Assembly: GCA_018672315.1 (NCBI GenBank)
Contig: CP076053.1
Span: forward strand, 310,001 to 374,000
From: Nocardioidaceae bacterium
GTDB taxonomy: Bacteria; Actinomycetota; Actinomycetes; Propionibacteriales; Nocardioidaceae
Length of the DNA: 64,000 bases
Direction of reading: 5' to 3'
Position 1 is the first letter of the stretch, and the number at the start of each line of letters is the position of its first letter. Shown here one piece after another: positions 18,233 to 28,622 of the stretch. The position numbers and the translations under genes are program-made. The notes beneath the pieces are model-generated. The model saw nothing but the letters and a program-made list of their open reading frames with translations, ran no database searches and was not told the origin of the DNA.

Positions 18233-19848
18233 GGCGCCACCCCGGCGAGGGATGCCCGGACCTGGGCGGGGGTGAGCCACGGCGGCCCGAGCACCTTGGT
18301 CACCTGCGGTGAGAAGGCGGGGGTCTCGGTCACGACCTGCACGGTGGGGCCGGCCGAGATGACCGACCCCTCGGCCAGCACCACCACCCTGTCGGCGACC
18401 TGGGCGACGAACTCGACGTCGTGGGTGCTGACGAGCACGGCCATCCCCTCGGCCGCGAGTTCCGCGAGAACGACGGCGAGCCGCTCCTTGGCGGCGTAGT
18501 CGAGCCCGCGCGTGGGCTCGTCCAGCAGCAGCGTCCTCGGACGGTCCGCCAGCACGAGGGCGAGCACCAGCGCCAGCTGCTGGCCCTCGGAGAGGTCACG
18601 GGGGTGACGTTCGGCGGGGATGCCCGGCACGAGCCGGTGCAGCAGGCGCGCCGTGGTGCCCGGCGTGAGGCCGAGCACGGTGTCGGCGCTCGCGCACTCG
18701 GCCCCGACGGTCTCGAGGTAGAGCAGGTCCGACGCCGTCTGCGGCACGAGGCCGACCAGCTCACGGCGTCGACCTGGCTTGACCGTCGCGGTGTCGATGC
18801 CGTCAACCGTGGCGCGCCCCCCGTGACGGGGTCCGCTGCCCTGCAGCGACCACAAGAGGGTCGACTTGCCGGCGCCGTTGCGTCCCATCAGGGCAGTGAC
18901 CTCGCCGCCGGAGAGCCGGAGGGACACCCGCTCCAGCGCGGTGATGTCGCCGTGACGTACGTCGAGCCGCTCGACCACCGCGACCGGTGCCTCCCCTGCC
19001 CGGGGACCGAGGTCCGCCGATAGGGCGGCGGGCTGCAACGAGCGCAGGTCGCGGGCAGCGCGCCGCGCCTCACGCACGCTCAGGGGCAGCGGGTCCCACC
19101 CGGCCGCCCGCCCCAGGTGCACCAGGGGCGGTGCCGAACCGGCGGCGACGACCTCGGGACGCGACAGGATCTCGCGCGGGTCGCCCACCAGCAGGCGACC
19201 GTCGGCGATCCAGGCGAGCCGGTCGGCGAAGGGCAGCACGCGCTCGAGGCGGTGCTCGGCGAGCACCACCGAGACGCCCACGTCGTCGACCAGCCGGGCC
19301 AGGGTCGCGAGCACCTCCTCGGCCGCCGTCGGGTCCAGGGCGGAGGTCGGCTCGTCGAGCACCAGCACGCGCGGGTGCACCGTCAGCACCGACCCGATGG
19401 CGACCCGTTGCTGCTGACCTCCCGAGAGCGAGACCAGGTCGCGCCCGCGCAGGTCGGCGAGGCCGAGCAGGTCCAGCGTCTCCTCCACCCGCCGTCGCAT
19501 GGTGGCGGGCGCGAGGCCCAGCTGCTCCATGCCGTACGCGAGCTCCTCCTCGACCGTGTCGGTGACGAACCCGGCGACGGGGTCCTGGCCGACGTACCCG
19601 ACGAGGTGGGCGAGCTCGCGTGGCGGGCGGCCGGTGACGTCGCGCCCCTCGACGCTGACGCGGCCGGTGAGACGTCCGCCCGTCAGGTGCGGCACGAGGC
19701 CGTTCAGCACCCGCAGCAGCGTGGACTTGCCCGACCCGGTGGGTCCGGCGACCGCCAGCAGCTCGGCGTCGTGCAGTTCCAGGTCGACGCCGGAGAGCAC
19801 GGGGGCTGCGTCGGGGTAGCCGAAGGCGACGTCGTCGAGGCGGATCAT
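18229..19848 (-). CDS. ECF transporter ATPase, two fused ABC domains (EcfA-EcfA')
   Basis: A 539-residue protein with two complete ABC ATPase domains in tandem. Domain 1 has Walker A GPTGSGKST, signature LSGGQQQRVAIGS and Walker B VLVLDEPTSALDP. Domain 2 has Walker A GRNGAGKST, signature LSEGQQLALVLA and Walker B TLLLDEPTRGLD. ECF transporters normally use two separate ATPases; here they are fused. The pair energises uptake together with EcfT and the S component. The ATG overlaps the EcfT stop as ATGA, and the 3' end overlaps the S component likewise. Confidence 0.93.
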   Translation of the reverse strand: MIRLDDVAFGYPDAAPVLSGVDLELHDAELLAVAGPTGSGKSTLLRVLNGLVPHLTGGRLTGRVSVEGRDVTGRPPRELAHLVGYVGQDPVAGFVTDTVEEELAYGMEQLGLAPATMRRRVEETLDLLGLADLRGRDLVSLSGGQQQRVAIGSVLTVHPRVLVLDEPTSALDPTAAEEVLATLARLVDDVGVSVVLAEHRLERVLPFADRLAWIADGRLLVGDPREILSRPEVVAAGSAPPLVHLGRAAGWDPLPLSVREARRAARDLRSLQPAALSADLGPRAGEAPVAVVERLDVRHGDITALERVSLRLSGGEVTALMGRNGAGKSTLLWSLQGSGPRHGGRATVDGIDTATVKPGRRRELVGLVPQTASDLLYLETVGAECASADTVLGLTPGTTARLLHRLVPGIPAERHPRDLSEGQQLALVLALVLADRPRTLLLDEPTRGLDYAAKERLAVVLAELAAEGMAVLVSTHDVEFVAQVADRVVVLAEGSVISAGPTVQVVTETPAFSPQVTKVLGPPWLTPAQVRASLAGVAP

Positions 19849-21023
19849 CGCAGCACCTCCACCGGGGTGTCGGCGGACGCCGTGGCACGTGGCGCTGCCG
19901 GGGGACGGGCAGCGCGGTGCGGCCGCTGCGCGGACGCGGGGGCCGGCGCGAGCGCGGCGGGAGCCGCGGCGAGCAGCACCGCGGCCAGCAGGGTCACGGT
20001 CAGCGTCGGGGCCGCGGTGACGTCGGGGCGTACGACGAGCTCGGCGGTCTGCAGGGACACCGCGACCGCGACGAGGACCAGCAGCCCGCACCCCGTGACG
20101 GCTGTCTCGGCCAGGCGCCAGGGATCGGGCCGGTAGCGCGTCCGTCGCACGGCGCGACCCGACTCGACCACCCCGAGGCCACCGGTGGCCGCGCCGGCGA
20201 GCAGCGTCGACCACGCGAGCCAGGAGGGCGCGGTGCGGTCGAGGAACGCATACGTGGCCACGCCCAGCAGCATCAGGGCGGCGACCAGCCACCAGGTGGA
20301 CCGACGCGGCCCGCGGCCGTGCACGGCGTCGCTGCGTCCGTACCCGCGCGAGTCCATGCTCGCCGCCAGCAGCAGCGACCGGTCCAGCGCGTCCTCCAGC
20401 ACCGGGACGACGGTGCGGCGCAGGCCGATGCCGCGACCCCGGGGCGCACCTCGCAGCTGCTGGGCACGCCGTACCCGCGCGAGGCTCGACGCCAGCTGCG
20501 GCAGCACGCTGATGGCGACGACGAGCGCGGTGCCGACCTCGTACAGCGCCGCCGGGAGCGAGCGCAGCAGCCGCTTGGGGTTGGCGAGGGCGTTGGCCGC
20601 CCCGACGCAGATCACCAGGGTGGCCAGACGCAGACCGTCGTACGCCGCACCCAGCACCGACTCGGCCGTGACGTCGCCGAGCAGCGTGATCCCGGCGACC
20701 CAGTCGGGCAGCGGCACCTCTGGGAGGGAGAACCAGACGGTCGAGCCGGCGTACGCCCCTCCCCCGAGCAGGATCCGGAAGGCCACCCGGATCACGACGA
20801 TGACCACCCCGAGGAGGAGGTAGAGACGGAAGGCGCGCGACCACGGGTGGTCACCGCGCCGTGCCGCGACGACCAGCGACGCTGCGGCGACGATGCCCAG
20901 CAGGAGCACGGGGTTGGTCGTCGACGAGGCAGCGGCTGCCAGCCCGAGCGCCCACGCCCACCACGCGACCGGGTGCAGGTCGCGAGGCAGGGCGGACGCC
21001 CGGGCGGGCAGGATCGAGCTCAC
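19845..21023 (-). CDS. ECF transporter T (transmembrane) component
   Basis: Membrane scaffold subunit EcfT. The N-terminal part has several hydrophobic helices (for example VAWWAWALGLAAAASSTT, AFRLYLLLGVVIVVIRVAFRIL). The coupling region that contacts the ATPases shows the family-type motifs SMDSRGYGRSD and an upstream RRAQQLRGAPRGRG, matching the two Ala-Arg-Gly-like motifs of EcfT proteins. Extra helices lie in the C-terminal 150 residues and the tail is Ala/Pro-rich. GTG 21023 begins one base after the previous stop. Confidence 0.9.
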   Translation of the reverse strand: MSSILPARASALPRDLHPVAWWAWALGLAAAASSTTNPVLLLGIVAAASLVVAARRGDHPWSRAFRLYLLLGVVIVVIRVAFRILLGGGAYAGSTVWFSLPEVPLPDWVAGITLLGDVTAESVLGAAYDGLRLATLVICVGAANALANPKRLLRSLPAALYEVGTALVVAISVLPQLASSLARVRRAQQLRGAPRGRGIGLRRTVVPVLEDALDRSLLLAASMDSRGYGRSDAVHGRGPRRSTWWLVAALMLLGVATYAFLDRTAPSWLAWSTLLAGAATGGLGVVESGRAVRRTRYRPDPWRLAETAVTGCGLLVLVAVAVSLQTAELVVRPDVTAAPTLTVTLLAAVLLAAAPAALAPAPASAQRPHRAARPPAAPRATASADTPVEVLR

Positions 21024-21024
21024 C

Positions 21025-22050
21025 TCAGGTGCCCGCCCGGGAGCGTCGCACCAGCGCGACCGCCGCGGCGGCACCGGCGAGCATCAGCACGACCAGCGCG
21101 AGCACGTAGCCGGGGACGCCCCCGTCGCCGTCCGCGCTGGCCTCCTGGGTCGACACCCGCGGGTCGCCCGGGTCGGCGTCATCGGACGGCAATGGGGGCT
21201 CGATCGCCTCCGAGGCGTCTGTCGTTGCGCTCGGGCTCTCGGTCGGGCTCTCGTCAGGGCTCTCGCTCGGGCCCCGGTCCGGGGTCCCATTGCGATCACC
21301 GTCGGGCGCGCTGCCGCGGCGACGCTGGTCCTCTCCGTCCCCGGTGCCACCGGTCGCCCCGGTCGTCCCCGTCGCGGCGCCCCCGCTGGACCTGCCGGAG
21401 TTCGCTCCGCCCGTGCCCCCGCCGGGGTTCGGGGTCGGAGCTGTCGTCGGGCTCTTCGTGGGTGCCTTCGTGGGCGCCTTGGTCGGACTCTTGGTGGGTG
21501 CCTTGGTCGGACTCTTGGTGGGGGCCTTCGTGGGAGCCCGGGTCGGGCTCGGGCTGGACGTTGCTCCGCCCGAGGATCGGGTCGGCGCGGCCAGGGACGG
21601 CGGCGTACGCGCACCGCCCTGCTGCCAGGAGAAGGCGAGCGACCCGCCGGAGGGCACGTCGAGACTCGCGACGCCCTCGTTGGCGTACGTCCACTGTCCC
21701 GAGGTGCCGTCGGTCCACCACAGCGACCAGAAGGCGTCCGCGGGGGGCGTCCGCGCGCACGAGGTCGACGCAGGCTCACCCGAGACGCGACAGACGAAGC
21801 CGGGCTGCGTCTGCACGTAGGTCAGCGGGTAGCCGGCGCCCGGGAAGACCTCGGAGGCAGGGCGGCCGCCGCCGTCCCCGTCGCAGCCGGAGGTGACGCC
21901 TCCACCGAGCTGGTTGAAGTCGACGACGACGCTGACACCGGGCCCGCTGCACGTGGCCGCGGCTGCGACCGGGGCGAGCGCGACGGCGCCGGCCGTCGGC
22001 GCCACCACGAGGGCGACGCCGACGACCAGGCGGACGAGCTGAGCGATCAC
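21025..22050 (-). CDS. Secreted, membrane-anchored DUF4430-like (transcobalamin beta-domain-like) protein
   Basis: A signal peptide (VRLVVGVALVVAPTAGAVALAPVAAA) is followed by a domain with paired Cys residues and the pattern AFWSLWWTDG, WTYANEGVASLDVPSGGSLAFSW. This is the hallmark of DUF4430, the fold of the C-terminal domain of transcobalamin and intrinsic factor. A long Thr/Lys/Pro and Ser/Gly/Asp-rich linker follows, then a C-terminal membrane anchor (GYVLALVVLMLAGAAAAVALVRRSR). The product is therefore displayed at the cell surface. It resembles the actinobacterial SCO2322 group. GTG 22050 overlaps the upstream stop as GTGA. Confidence 0.82.
   Translation of the reverse strand: MIAQLVRLVVGVALVVAPTAGAVALAPVAAAATCSGPGVSVVVDFNQLGGGVTSGCDGDGGGRPASEVFPGAGYPLTYVQTQPGFVCRVSGEPASTSCARTPPADAFWSLWWTDGTSGQWTYANEGVASLDVPSGGSLAFSWQQGGARTPPSLAAPTRSSGGATSSPSPTRAPTKAPTKSPTKAPTKSPTKAPTKAPTKSPTTAPTPNPGGGTGGANSGRSSGGAATGTTGATGGTGDGEDQRRRGSAPDGDRNGTPDRGPSESPDESPTESPSATTDASEAIEPPLPSDDADPGDPRVSTQEASADGDGGVPGYVLALVVLMLAGAAAAVALVRRSRAGT
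21440..21545 (-). repeat. Tandem Ala-Pro-Thr-Lys / Ser-Pro-Thr-Lys coding repeat
   Basis: Near-perfect tandem units of 12 bases encode APTK and SPTK repeats in the linker of the surface DUF4430-like protein, with longer 24-base units repeated. Such stretches act as extended wall-spanning stalks and are prone to slippage, so copy number may vary between strains. Confidence 0.85.
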
Positions 22051-23615
22051 GAACGCGCCCGCAGCACGCGGACGGTGTCGCTGCCCTTGCGGATCCGGCC
22101 GAACTCACCGCGCACGACGTACGTGCGCGTGCCGGCCGGTCGCGCCACGTCGACGCCGCGGAACACGACACGACCGGCGTCGTTGGCGGACGCGGTGCGT
22201 CGGTCGCCGCGCGAGACGACCAGCGACGCCTGCTCGCCGGGCGCGAGGCCCGTGGCGACGACGCGCATCTTCGCGCCCTTGCGGCGGCGGTCGGGCGTCG
22301 TCACGTCGAGACGCGTACGCCCGAGCACGTCCATCGAGACCTCGGAGGTACGTCCGTAGGTGTCCTCGACGGTGTAGGTGCGGGTGGCCGTGCCCGGTCC
22401 GGTGGTGACGCGCAGCGTGCTGGTGCCGTCGATGCCGGCGACCTCGTCGATGCCGAAGCCGTTGTTGCTCACGCACACGGTGTCGCGGGAGGCGAGACCG
22501 CTGACGAGCACGGGCTGCAGGGTCTGGGCGCGCACGTAGCGGCTCGGGCCGGTGGCGGTCAGGTCGGAGGTGGGGTCGGAGGCCGCGCCGAGCGAGAGTC
22601 CGGCCTGCGCGGTCGCCCGCAGGAACTGGTCGACAGAGGACTCGGAGATGCCCTCGAGCTTCTGGGTGTCGAAGCCGGCGCGGTCGAAGGCGACGGCACC
22701 CTCGTCCGGGTCCGTGCACACGCCGGGTGCGCGCACCTGCAGGCCGCGGACGTAGTCGGCGGCCCGGGTCGCGGCTGCCTCGCGACCCTCGAGCGCGAGG
22801 GCGTAGCCGGCCAGTCCGGTGGAGTTGGTGTTCTCGGCGCCGAGCTCGGCGTACGACCCGTCGGCGGACTGCTCCTCGGTCAGCCATCCCGCGGCAGCGG
22901 CCCGAGCCTCGGCCGCGATGTCGGCGCCGGCGAGGAGCTGCACCGCGAGGGCGGTGCTGTCGACGTTGGCCAGGTCGTCGTCGGTGCAGGTGGCACCCGC
23001 GTCACCGCCGCCGAGACCCGCGCGGAAGCCCCCGCCCGGGCACTGCTGGTCGAGCAGCAGGGACAGCGCTCGCTCCGCCTCCGGCGATCCGGCCGCGGCC
23101 AGCGCGGCGGCGGCGAACGACTGACCGATCACCGCGGCGAAGTCCCCGAACTCCGACTGGTCGCCGATGCGTCCGGTCTCGTCGTCGGTGAGGACCTCCA
23201 GGTCGGTGATCAGGTCGCGGCCGCTGACGTCGGTCGGGTCGCCGCCGGCCAGCTGCACGAAGCGCGCGGCCTTGGCCACCGACGAGGCGTACACCTCGCC
23301 GTCGCCGCCGGCCTCGCCGCCGCCGACGTAGTTCTCGATCTGGGGTACGACGGCGTCGAAGACGCGCTGGGCGACCTGGTCCTCGCCCGCGGCGAGGGCC
23401 AGCAGCCCGACGTCGATGCTCAGGCCGACGTCGGTGAAGTCGAACTGCTGGTTGACGACGAGTCCGTCGACGAGCTGGGAGTCCGCCCAGGCGATGGCGG
23501 CGTCGGTCTCTCCGGCGGCCGAGGCCGGAGCGGCGAGGAGCGAGCCGCCGAGGGCGGCGGCGGCGAGGCCGACGAATGCCGTGCGCGCGGCACGGCGGGA
23601 GGTGCGGGGGGTCAT
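22047..23615 (-). CDS. Secreted alpha-toroid protein (prenyltransferase/terpenoid-cyclase-like, transcobalamin alpha-domain-like)
   Basis: First gene after the cobalamin riboswitch. A signal peptide (TAFVGLAAAALGGSLLAAPASAA) leads into a repeat-rich helical domain to about residue 380. Features are repeated small-residue helix pairs and motifs such as GGGFRAGLGGGDAG, VDSTALAVQLL and TEEQSADGSYAELGAENTNSTGLAGYALAL, as in prenyltransferase/squalene-cyclase toroids. Intrinsic factor and transcobalamin have this same alpha/alpha toroid for binding cobalamin. The C-terminal part looks Ig-like (TATRTYTVEDTYGRTSEVSMDVLG; RTYVVRGEFGRIRKGSD). It has no membrane anchor. ATG 23615 was chosen for the signal peptide. 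Enzyme activity is not expected. Confidence 0.82.
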   Translation of the reverse strand: MTPRTSRRAARTAFVGLAAAALGGSLLAAPASAAGETDAAIAWADSQLVDGLVVNQQFDFTDVGLSIDVGLLALAAGEDQVAQRVFDAVVPQIENYVGGGEAGGDGEVYASSVAKAARFVQLAGGDPTDVSGRDLITDLEVLTDDETGRIGDQSEFGDFAAVIGQSFAAAALAAAGSPEAERALSLLLDQQCPGGGFRAGLGGGDAGATCTDDDLANVDSTALAVQLLAGADIAAEARAAAAGWLTEEQSADGSYAELGAENTNSTGLAGYALALEGREAAATRAADYVRGLQVRAPGVCTDPDEGAVAFDRAGFDTQKLEGISESSVDQFLRATAQAGLSLGAASDPTSDLTATGPSRYVRAQTLQPVLVSGLASRDTVCVSNNGFGIDEVAGIDGTSTLRVTTGPGTATRTYTVEDTYGRTSEVSMDVLGRTRLDVTTPDRRRKGAKMRVVATGLAPGEQASLVVSRGDRRTASANDAGRVVFRGVDVARPAGTRTYVVRGEFGRIRKGSDTVRVLRARS

Positions 23616-23715
23616 GGGTTCCTTCCGGCTGCATGCAGCAGGAGGAGACCCCGGGAGGGCTGCTCCCCGGCTCCGCCCGCTGCGTACCTCGACAGCGTGT
23701 GTGCGGATCCGATCC

Positions 23716-23850
23716 CGGGCAGGTGCTCCGGCTCGTCGGGGCTCTCGCCCCGACCTACGGTTGCGGGTCAGCGCCGGACTCTGACCGGCTTCCCCCACCT
23801 GGGTCGGTGTGGTGCTCGTCCCCGGCGGGGACGCGAGCGCAGCGTAACCC
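23716..23850 (-). promoter_or_regulatory. Cobalamin (B12) riboswitch
   Basis: The minus-strand leader contains the B12-box form AGCCGGAGCACCTGCC (about 23733-23718). It also has the upstream conserved core that reads GAAGCCGGTCAGAGTCCGG (about 23795-23777), then CGCTGACCCGCAACCG. Together these are the diagnostic elements of the adenosylcobalamin riboswitch. It lies about 100 bases upstream of the alpha-toroid gene, so high B12 should switch the five-gene operon off. The 5' boundary is approximate. Confidence 0.93.
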
Positions 23851-23867
23851 CAGCCGTCGGCGCGGGC

Positions 23868-24797
23868 CTAGTCCGCGGCGCTGAGGGATGACCAGGTGAA
23901 CGTCACACCCGTGAGGTCCTCGCTTTTCTCCCAGAGGGCGCGCGCGAGCTCCCGGTCGTGCACGAGAGGGGCGGTCGAGACCGGCCCCGCCGGCCCGCGG
24001 GTCTCGAAGAGCCGCTGCGGACCGGCGTACGAACCCGGCTCGCCCTCGACGGCGGCGTACAGCGTCGGCTCCGCACCGCGCGACGCCGACTGGGTGAGCA
24101 CACCGAGCACCAGCGGGGCGAGCTGTTTGACGCCCGGGATGCGCCCGAGGCCCTGGCCGTCGGTGACCAGCCCCGTGTTCGAGACGCCCGGGTGGGCCGC
24201 GGTGGAGGTGAGCCGCACGCCTGCCTCGGTGGCCCGGCGCTGCAGCTCGGTGGCGAACAGCAGGTTCGCGAGCTTGGAGTTGGAGTAGGCGTGCTGCGGG
24301 TTGTAGCCGTCCTTGGGGTTGCCCTGGAGCAGCCGTCCGCTGCCACCCTTGTGGGCCAGCGAGCTCACCGTCACGACCCGGGCGTCGCCGGCGGAGAGCA
24401 GGTGCGGGAGCAGCCGCCCCGTGAGGGCGAAGTGGCCGAGGTGGTTGACGCCGAACTGCAGCTCGTGGCCGTCCTCGGTCGTGGTGTGCCGCGGTGGCGT
24501 CATCACCCCGGCGTTGTTGACGAGCAGGTCGATCGGCCCCTCGGTGGCCCGGGTGAATCGCTTCACCGAGTCCAGCGAGGCGAGGTCGAGCTCGCGGACC
24601 ACCGGCGCCACGTCGGAAAGGTCGCGCAGGTGAGCCGCGGCCTGCTCGCCGGCGGCGACGTCCCGGCACGCCAGCACCACGCGTGCGCCGTGACGGGCCA
24701 GCTGGCGAGCGGTGTGGAAGCCGATGCCGGAGTTCGCACCGGTGACGACCGCGGTGCGGCCGGAGAGGTCGGGCAGGTCGTCGGGTCCCCAGGTCAT
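23868..24797 (-). CDS. Short-chain dehydrogenase/reductase (SDR family)
   Basis: Extended SDR of 309 residues with the NAD(P) motif TGANSGIG, the NNAG stretch (LLVNNAGVM), catalytic Ser in TVSSLAHKG and the active-site YxxxK as YSNSK. The layout resembles retinol dehydrogenase/WW-domain-oxidoreductase-like SDRs. It probably oxidises or reduces a small lipophilic alcohol or ketone; the substrate is not known. ATG 24797 (MTWGPDDLP) was chosen. Its 3' end lies just before the riboswitch region of the B12 operon on the same strand, so that operon has its own control. Confidence 0.9.
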   Translation of the reverse strand: MTWGPDDLPDLSGRTAVVTGANSGIGFHTARQLARHGARVVLACRDVAAGEQAAAHLRDLSDVAPVVRELDLASLDSVKRFTRATEGPIDLLVNNAGVMTPPRHTTTEDGHELQFGVNHLGHFALTGRLLPHLLSAGDARVVTVSSLAHKGGSGRLLQGNPKDGYNPQHAYSNSKLANLLFATELQRRATEAGVRLTSTAAHPGVSNTGLVTDGQGLGRIPGVKQLAPLVLGVLTQSASRGAEPTLYAAVEGEPGSYAGPQRLFETRGPAGPVSTAPLVHDRELARALWEKSEDLTGVTFTWSSLSAAD

Positions 24798-24845
24798 GAG
24801 GGGTTGATCCCCTCCCCCCGCCGGGGGCACACCTGGGGGTGGTCC

Positions 24846-25025
24846 TCAGTAGGAGTCGGTCTCCGTCATGTCGTTGCGGGCCCGCAGGGCGCGGATGCCG
24901 AGCCGCACGGTCACCATGAACGCGAGCACGGGCAGCACGAACCAGGCCAGTCCTCCGAGGACCGCGCCGAGGTCGAACCCCTGGTCACGTTCGGCGACGG
25001 CCAGGAACAGCTGCTGAGTCGTCAT
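24846..25025 (-). CDS. Small single-span membrane protein, 59 residues
   Basis: Starts MTTQQLFLAVAERD and has one clear hydrophobic segment, GGLAWFVLPVLAFMVTVRLG, followed by positively charged residues (RALRARND). The topology is probably N-out, C-in. No family is recognised. It lies between a four-helix membrane protein and an SDR gene on the same strand and might be translated with either. Confidence 0.65.
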   Translation of the reverse strand: MTTQQLFLAVAERDQGFDLGAVLGGLAWFVLPVLAFMVTVRLGIRALRARNDMTETDSY

Positions 25026-25074
25026 GACCGAAGCGTCCCCGCTCCGACCCAGGTCAGTCCTCGCGCCGCCGGGG

Positions 25075-25460
25075 TCAGCCGGGCGGACGCTGCTCCCGGT
25101 AGCGGGCCATGCGCACCTGGCTGCCGATGACGAGCAGCCCGGCACCGAGACCGGCCAGGGCGCCGACGAGGGTGACGGTGAAGGTCGCGTCCTGGTCGGC
25201 GCTGACCTGCGTACGCGTCAGCAGTCCGATGAGCAACGCCGCCAGCGCTCCGACCCACGTGCCCGTCAGGGCGGCGGACCTCAGCACCGAGGCACGCGCG
25301 AGCAGCCCGATGACCAGCAGGGTGATCACGAGGACCCCGAGGACGAGCCACGGGAACGATCCGGTGGCCCCTCGCCACAGCTGCAGGGAGCCGAAGATCG
25401 CGGCGAACCCCAGGAGCGTCGCGAGGGTGCCAGGGATGCTGGTCCCCACGGGTCCCGCCA

Positions 25461-25461
<1 letters not shown>
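25075..25461 (-). CDS. Hypothetical four-helix membrane protein
   Basis: A 128-residue protein with four hydrophobic segments: GTLATLLGFAAIFGSLQLW, WLVLGVLVITLLVIGLLA, GTWVGALAALLIGLL and TVTLVGALAGLGAGLLVIGSQV. No family is recognised. ATG 25461 shares a base with the parE stop codon (TGATG), indicating translational coupling to topoisomerase IV subunit B, although a functional link is not obvious. Confidence 0.7.
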
Positions 25462-27515
<2,054 letters not shown>

Positions 27516-27802
27516 CGGAGATCTCCTGGTCGGGTACGCGAGCGGGACCAGTCAGAATCTACCGGCGCACCGCCCCGCTCCCGCGCATCACCACCTCCGC
27601 GACACGCGTACGCGGCTTCCTCAGGTCGTCGACGCCGGGGCCGATGATGTGGGTGGGATCACCCGCAGGGCGTCTCCTGCTCGCTCCGGAGCCGGGAAGG
27701 TTATGGAGCACAGGATCGTTGTGTGGAGCAGAACCGGAGGGGAAGGCTTCGCTGGCCGATGTAAGTTGGCCCTTCGGACCGACGTGAGGAAAGAGGCGAA
27801 TC

Positions 27803-28003
27803 GTGACTACTGCAGTCGCTCCCAGCAGCCCACAGCTGACTGCGCTCGACCGGTGCGACCGGTGCGGCGCCCAGGCCTACCTGCGCGTCGAGCTCTCCGG
27901 TGGTGAGCTGCTCTTCTGCGCTCACCACGCCCGTGAGCACGACGACAAGATCCAGGAAGTTGCCGTGTCAGTCCACGACGAGACCCACAAGCTCGACGGC
28001 TGA
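27803..28003 (+). CDS. Small zinc-ribbon-like conserved actinobacterial protein (DUF7455-like)
   Basis: A 66-residue protein with a probable zinc site: CDRCGAQAY near residues 18-21 and CAHHAREH near residue 39. It is predicted to be cytosolic. Proteins of this type occur between parE and hrdB in other actinobacteria and may be associated with the transcription or topoisomerase locus; the function is unknown. GAAAGAGG precedes the GTG at 27803. A strong hairpin follows the gene. Confidence 0.8.
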   Translation: MTTAVAPSSPQLTALDRCDRCGAQAYLRVELSGGELLFCAHHAREHDDKIQEVAVSVHDETHKLDG

Positions 28004-28023
28004 GAAGCCAGACCGACGACGCT

Positions 28024-28058
28024 CGACGAGGCCCCGGGGACTCCCCGGGGCCTCGTCG
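28024..28058. terminator. Long GC-rich terminator hairpin
   Basis: A 16-bp perfect stem, CGACGAGGCCCCGGGG pairing with CCCCGGGGCCTCGTCG, closes a 3-base ACT loop. It has no T run, but it lies 21 bases after the DUF7455-like gene and is likely the transcription end for that gene. Confidence 0.7.
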
Positions 28059-28133
28059 CGTCCGGACCCCCGTGAGACGGTCGTCACGAGCCGGGCCCTG
28101 CGGGGGTGAGCCCCTGCGCTGAGGAGGAGACCC

Positions 28134-28622
28134 GTGAGCGGGCTGGAATGGCTGGTGGCCGTGGCGATGCTGGTCGCCGTCGTCGGTGCGGTGGTGCCGC
28201 TGCTGCCGGGTCCGGTGCTCGCCGTCGCCGCTGTCGCCGCCTGGTCCGTCCTCGAGCCCACGACCCTCGGGTGGGCCGTGCTCGGGGTGAGCGCGGCGAT
28301 CGTGGTGGTCGGCTTCGTCCTGTCCTACCTGGTGCCGGGCCGGCGCCTGTCCCAGGCGGGCGTCCCGAACTCCTCGCTGCTGGCCGGAGCCGCGGCCGGC
28401 CTGGTGGGCTTCTTCGTGGTGCCGGTGCTCGGCCTGCCGATCGGCTTCGTCGCGGGGCTCTACCTCGCCGAGACCCGGCGCCTCGGGTCCGGTGAGTCGC
28501 GGCGGTCCACCGTGCTGGCCCTCAAGGCCGTCGCCCTCAACATCGCCATCGACCTGGCGACGGCCCTCTCCGTCGCTGTCGTGTGGCTGGTGGCCGCCCT
28601 CCACACCCCGGTCGGGCCCTGA
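28134..28622 (+). CDS. DUF456 family membrane protein
   Basis: A 162-residue integral membrane protein with about four to five hydrophobic segments (for example EWLVAVAMLVAVVGAVVPLLPG, LLAGAAAGLVGFFVVPVLGLPIGFVAG). The helix-glycine pattern and length match the DUF456 family. The function is unknown. GTG 28134 is preceded by GGAGGAGAC. The stop shares a base with the ATG of the EamA gene that follows, so the two are translationally coupled. Confidence 0.8.
   Translation: MSGLEWLVAVAMLVAVVGAVVPLLPGPVLAVAAVAAWSVLEPTTLGWAVLGVSAAIVVVGFVLSYLVPGRRLSQAGVPNSSLLAGAAAGLVGFFVVPVLGLPIGFVAGLYLAETRRLGSGESRRSTVLALKAVALNIAIDLATALSVAVVWLVAALHTPVGP

Noticed and set aside
21440-21545. Possible CRISPR-like array
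   Set aside because: The units are 12-24 bases without spacers and lie inside a coding linker, so it is a coding tandem repeat.
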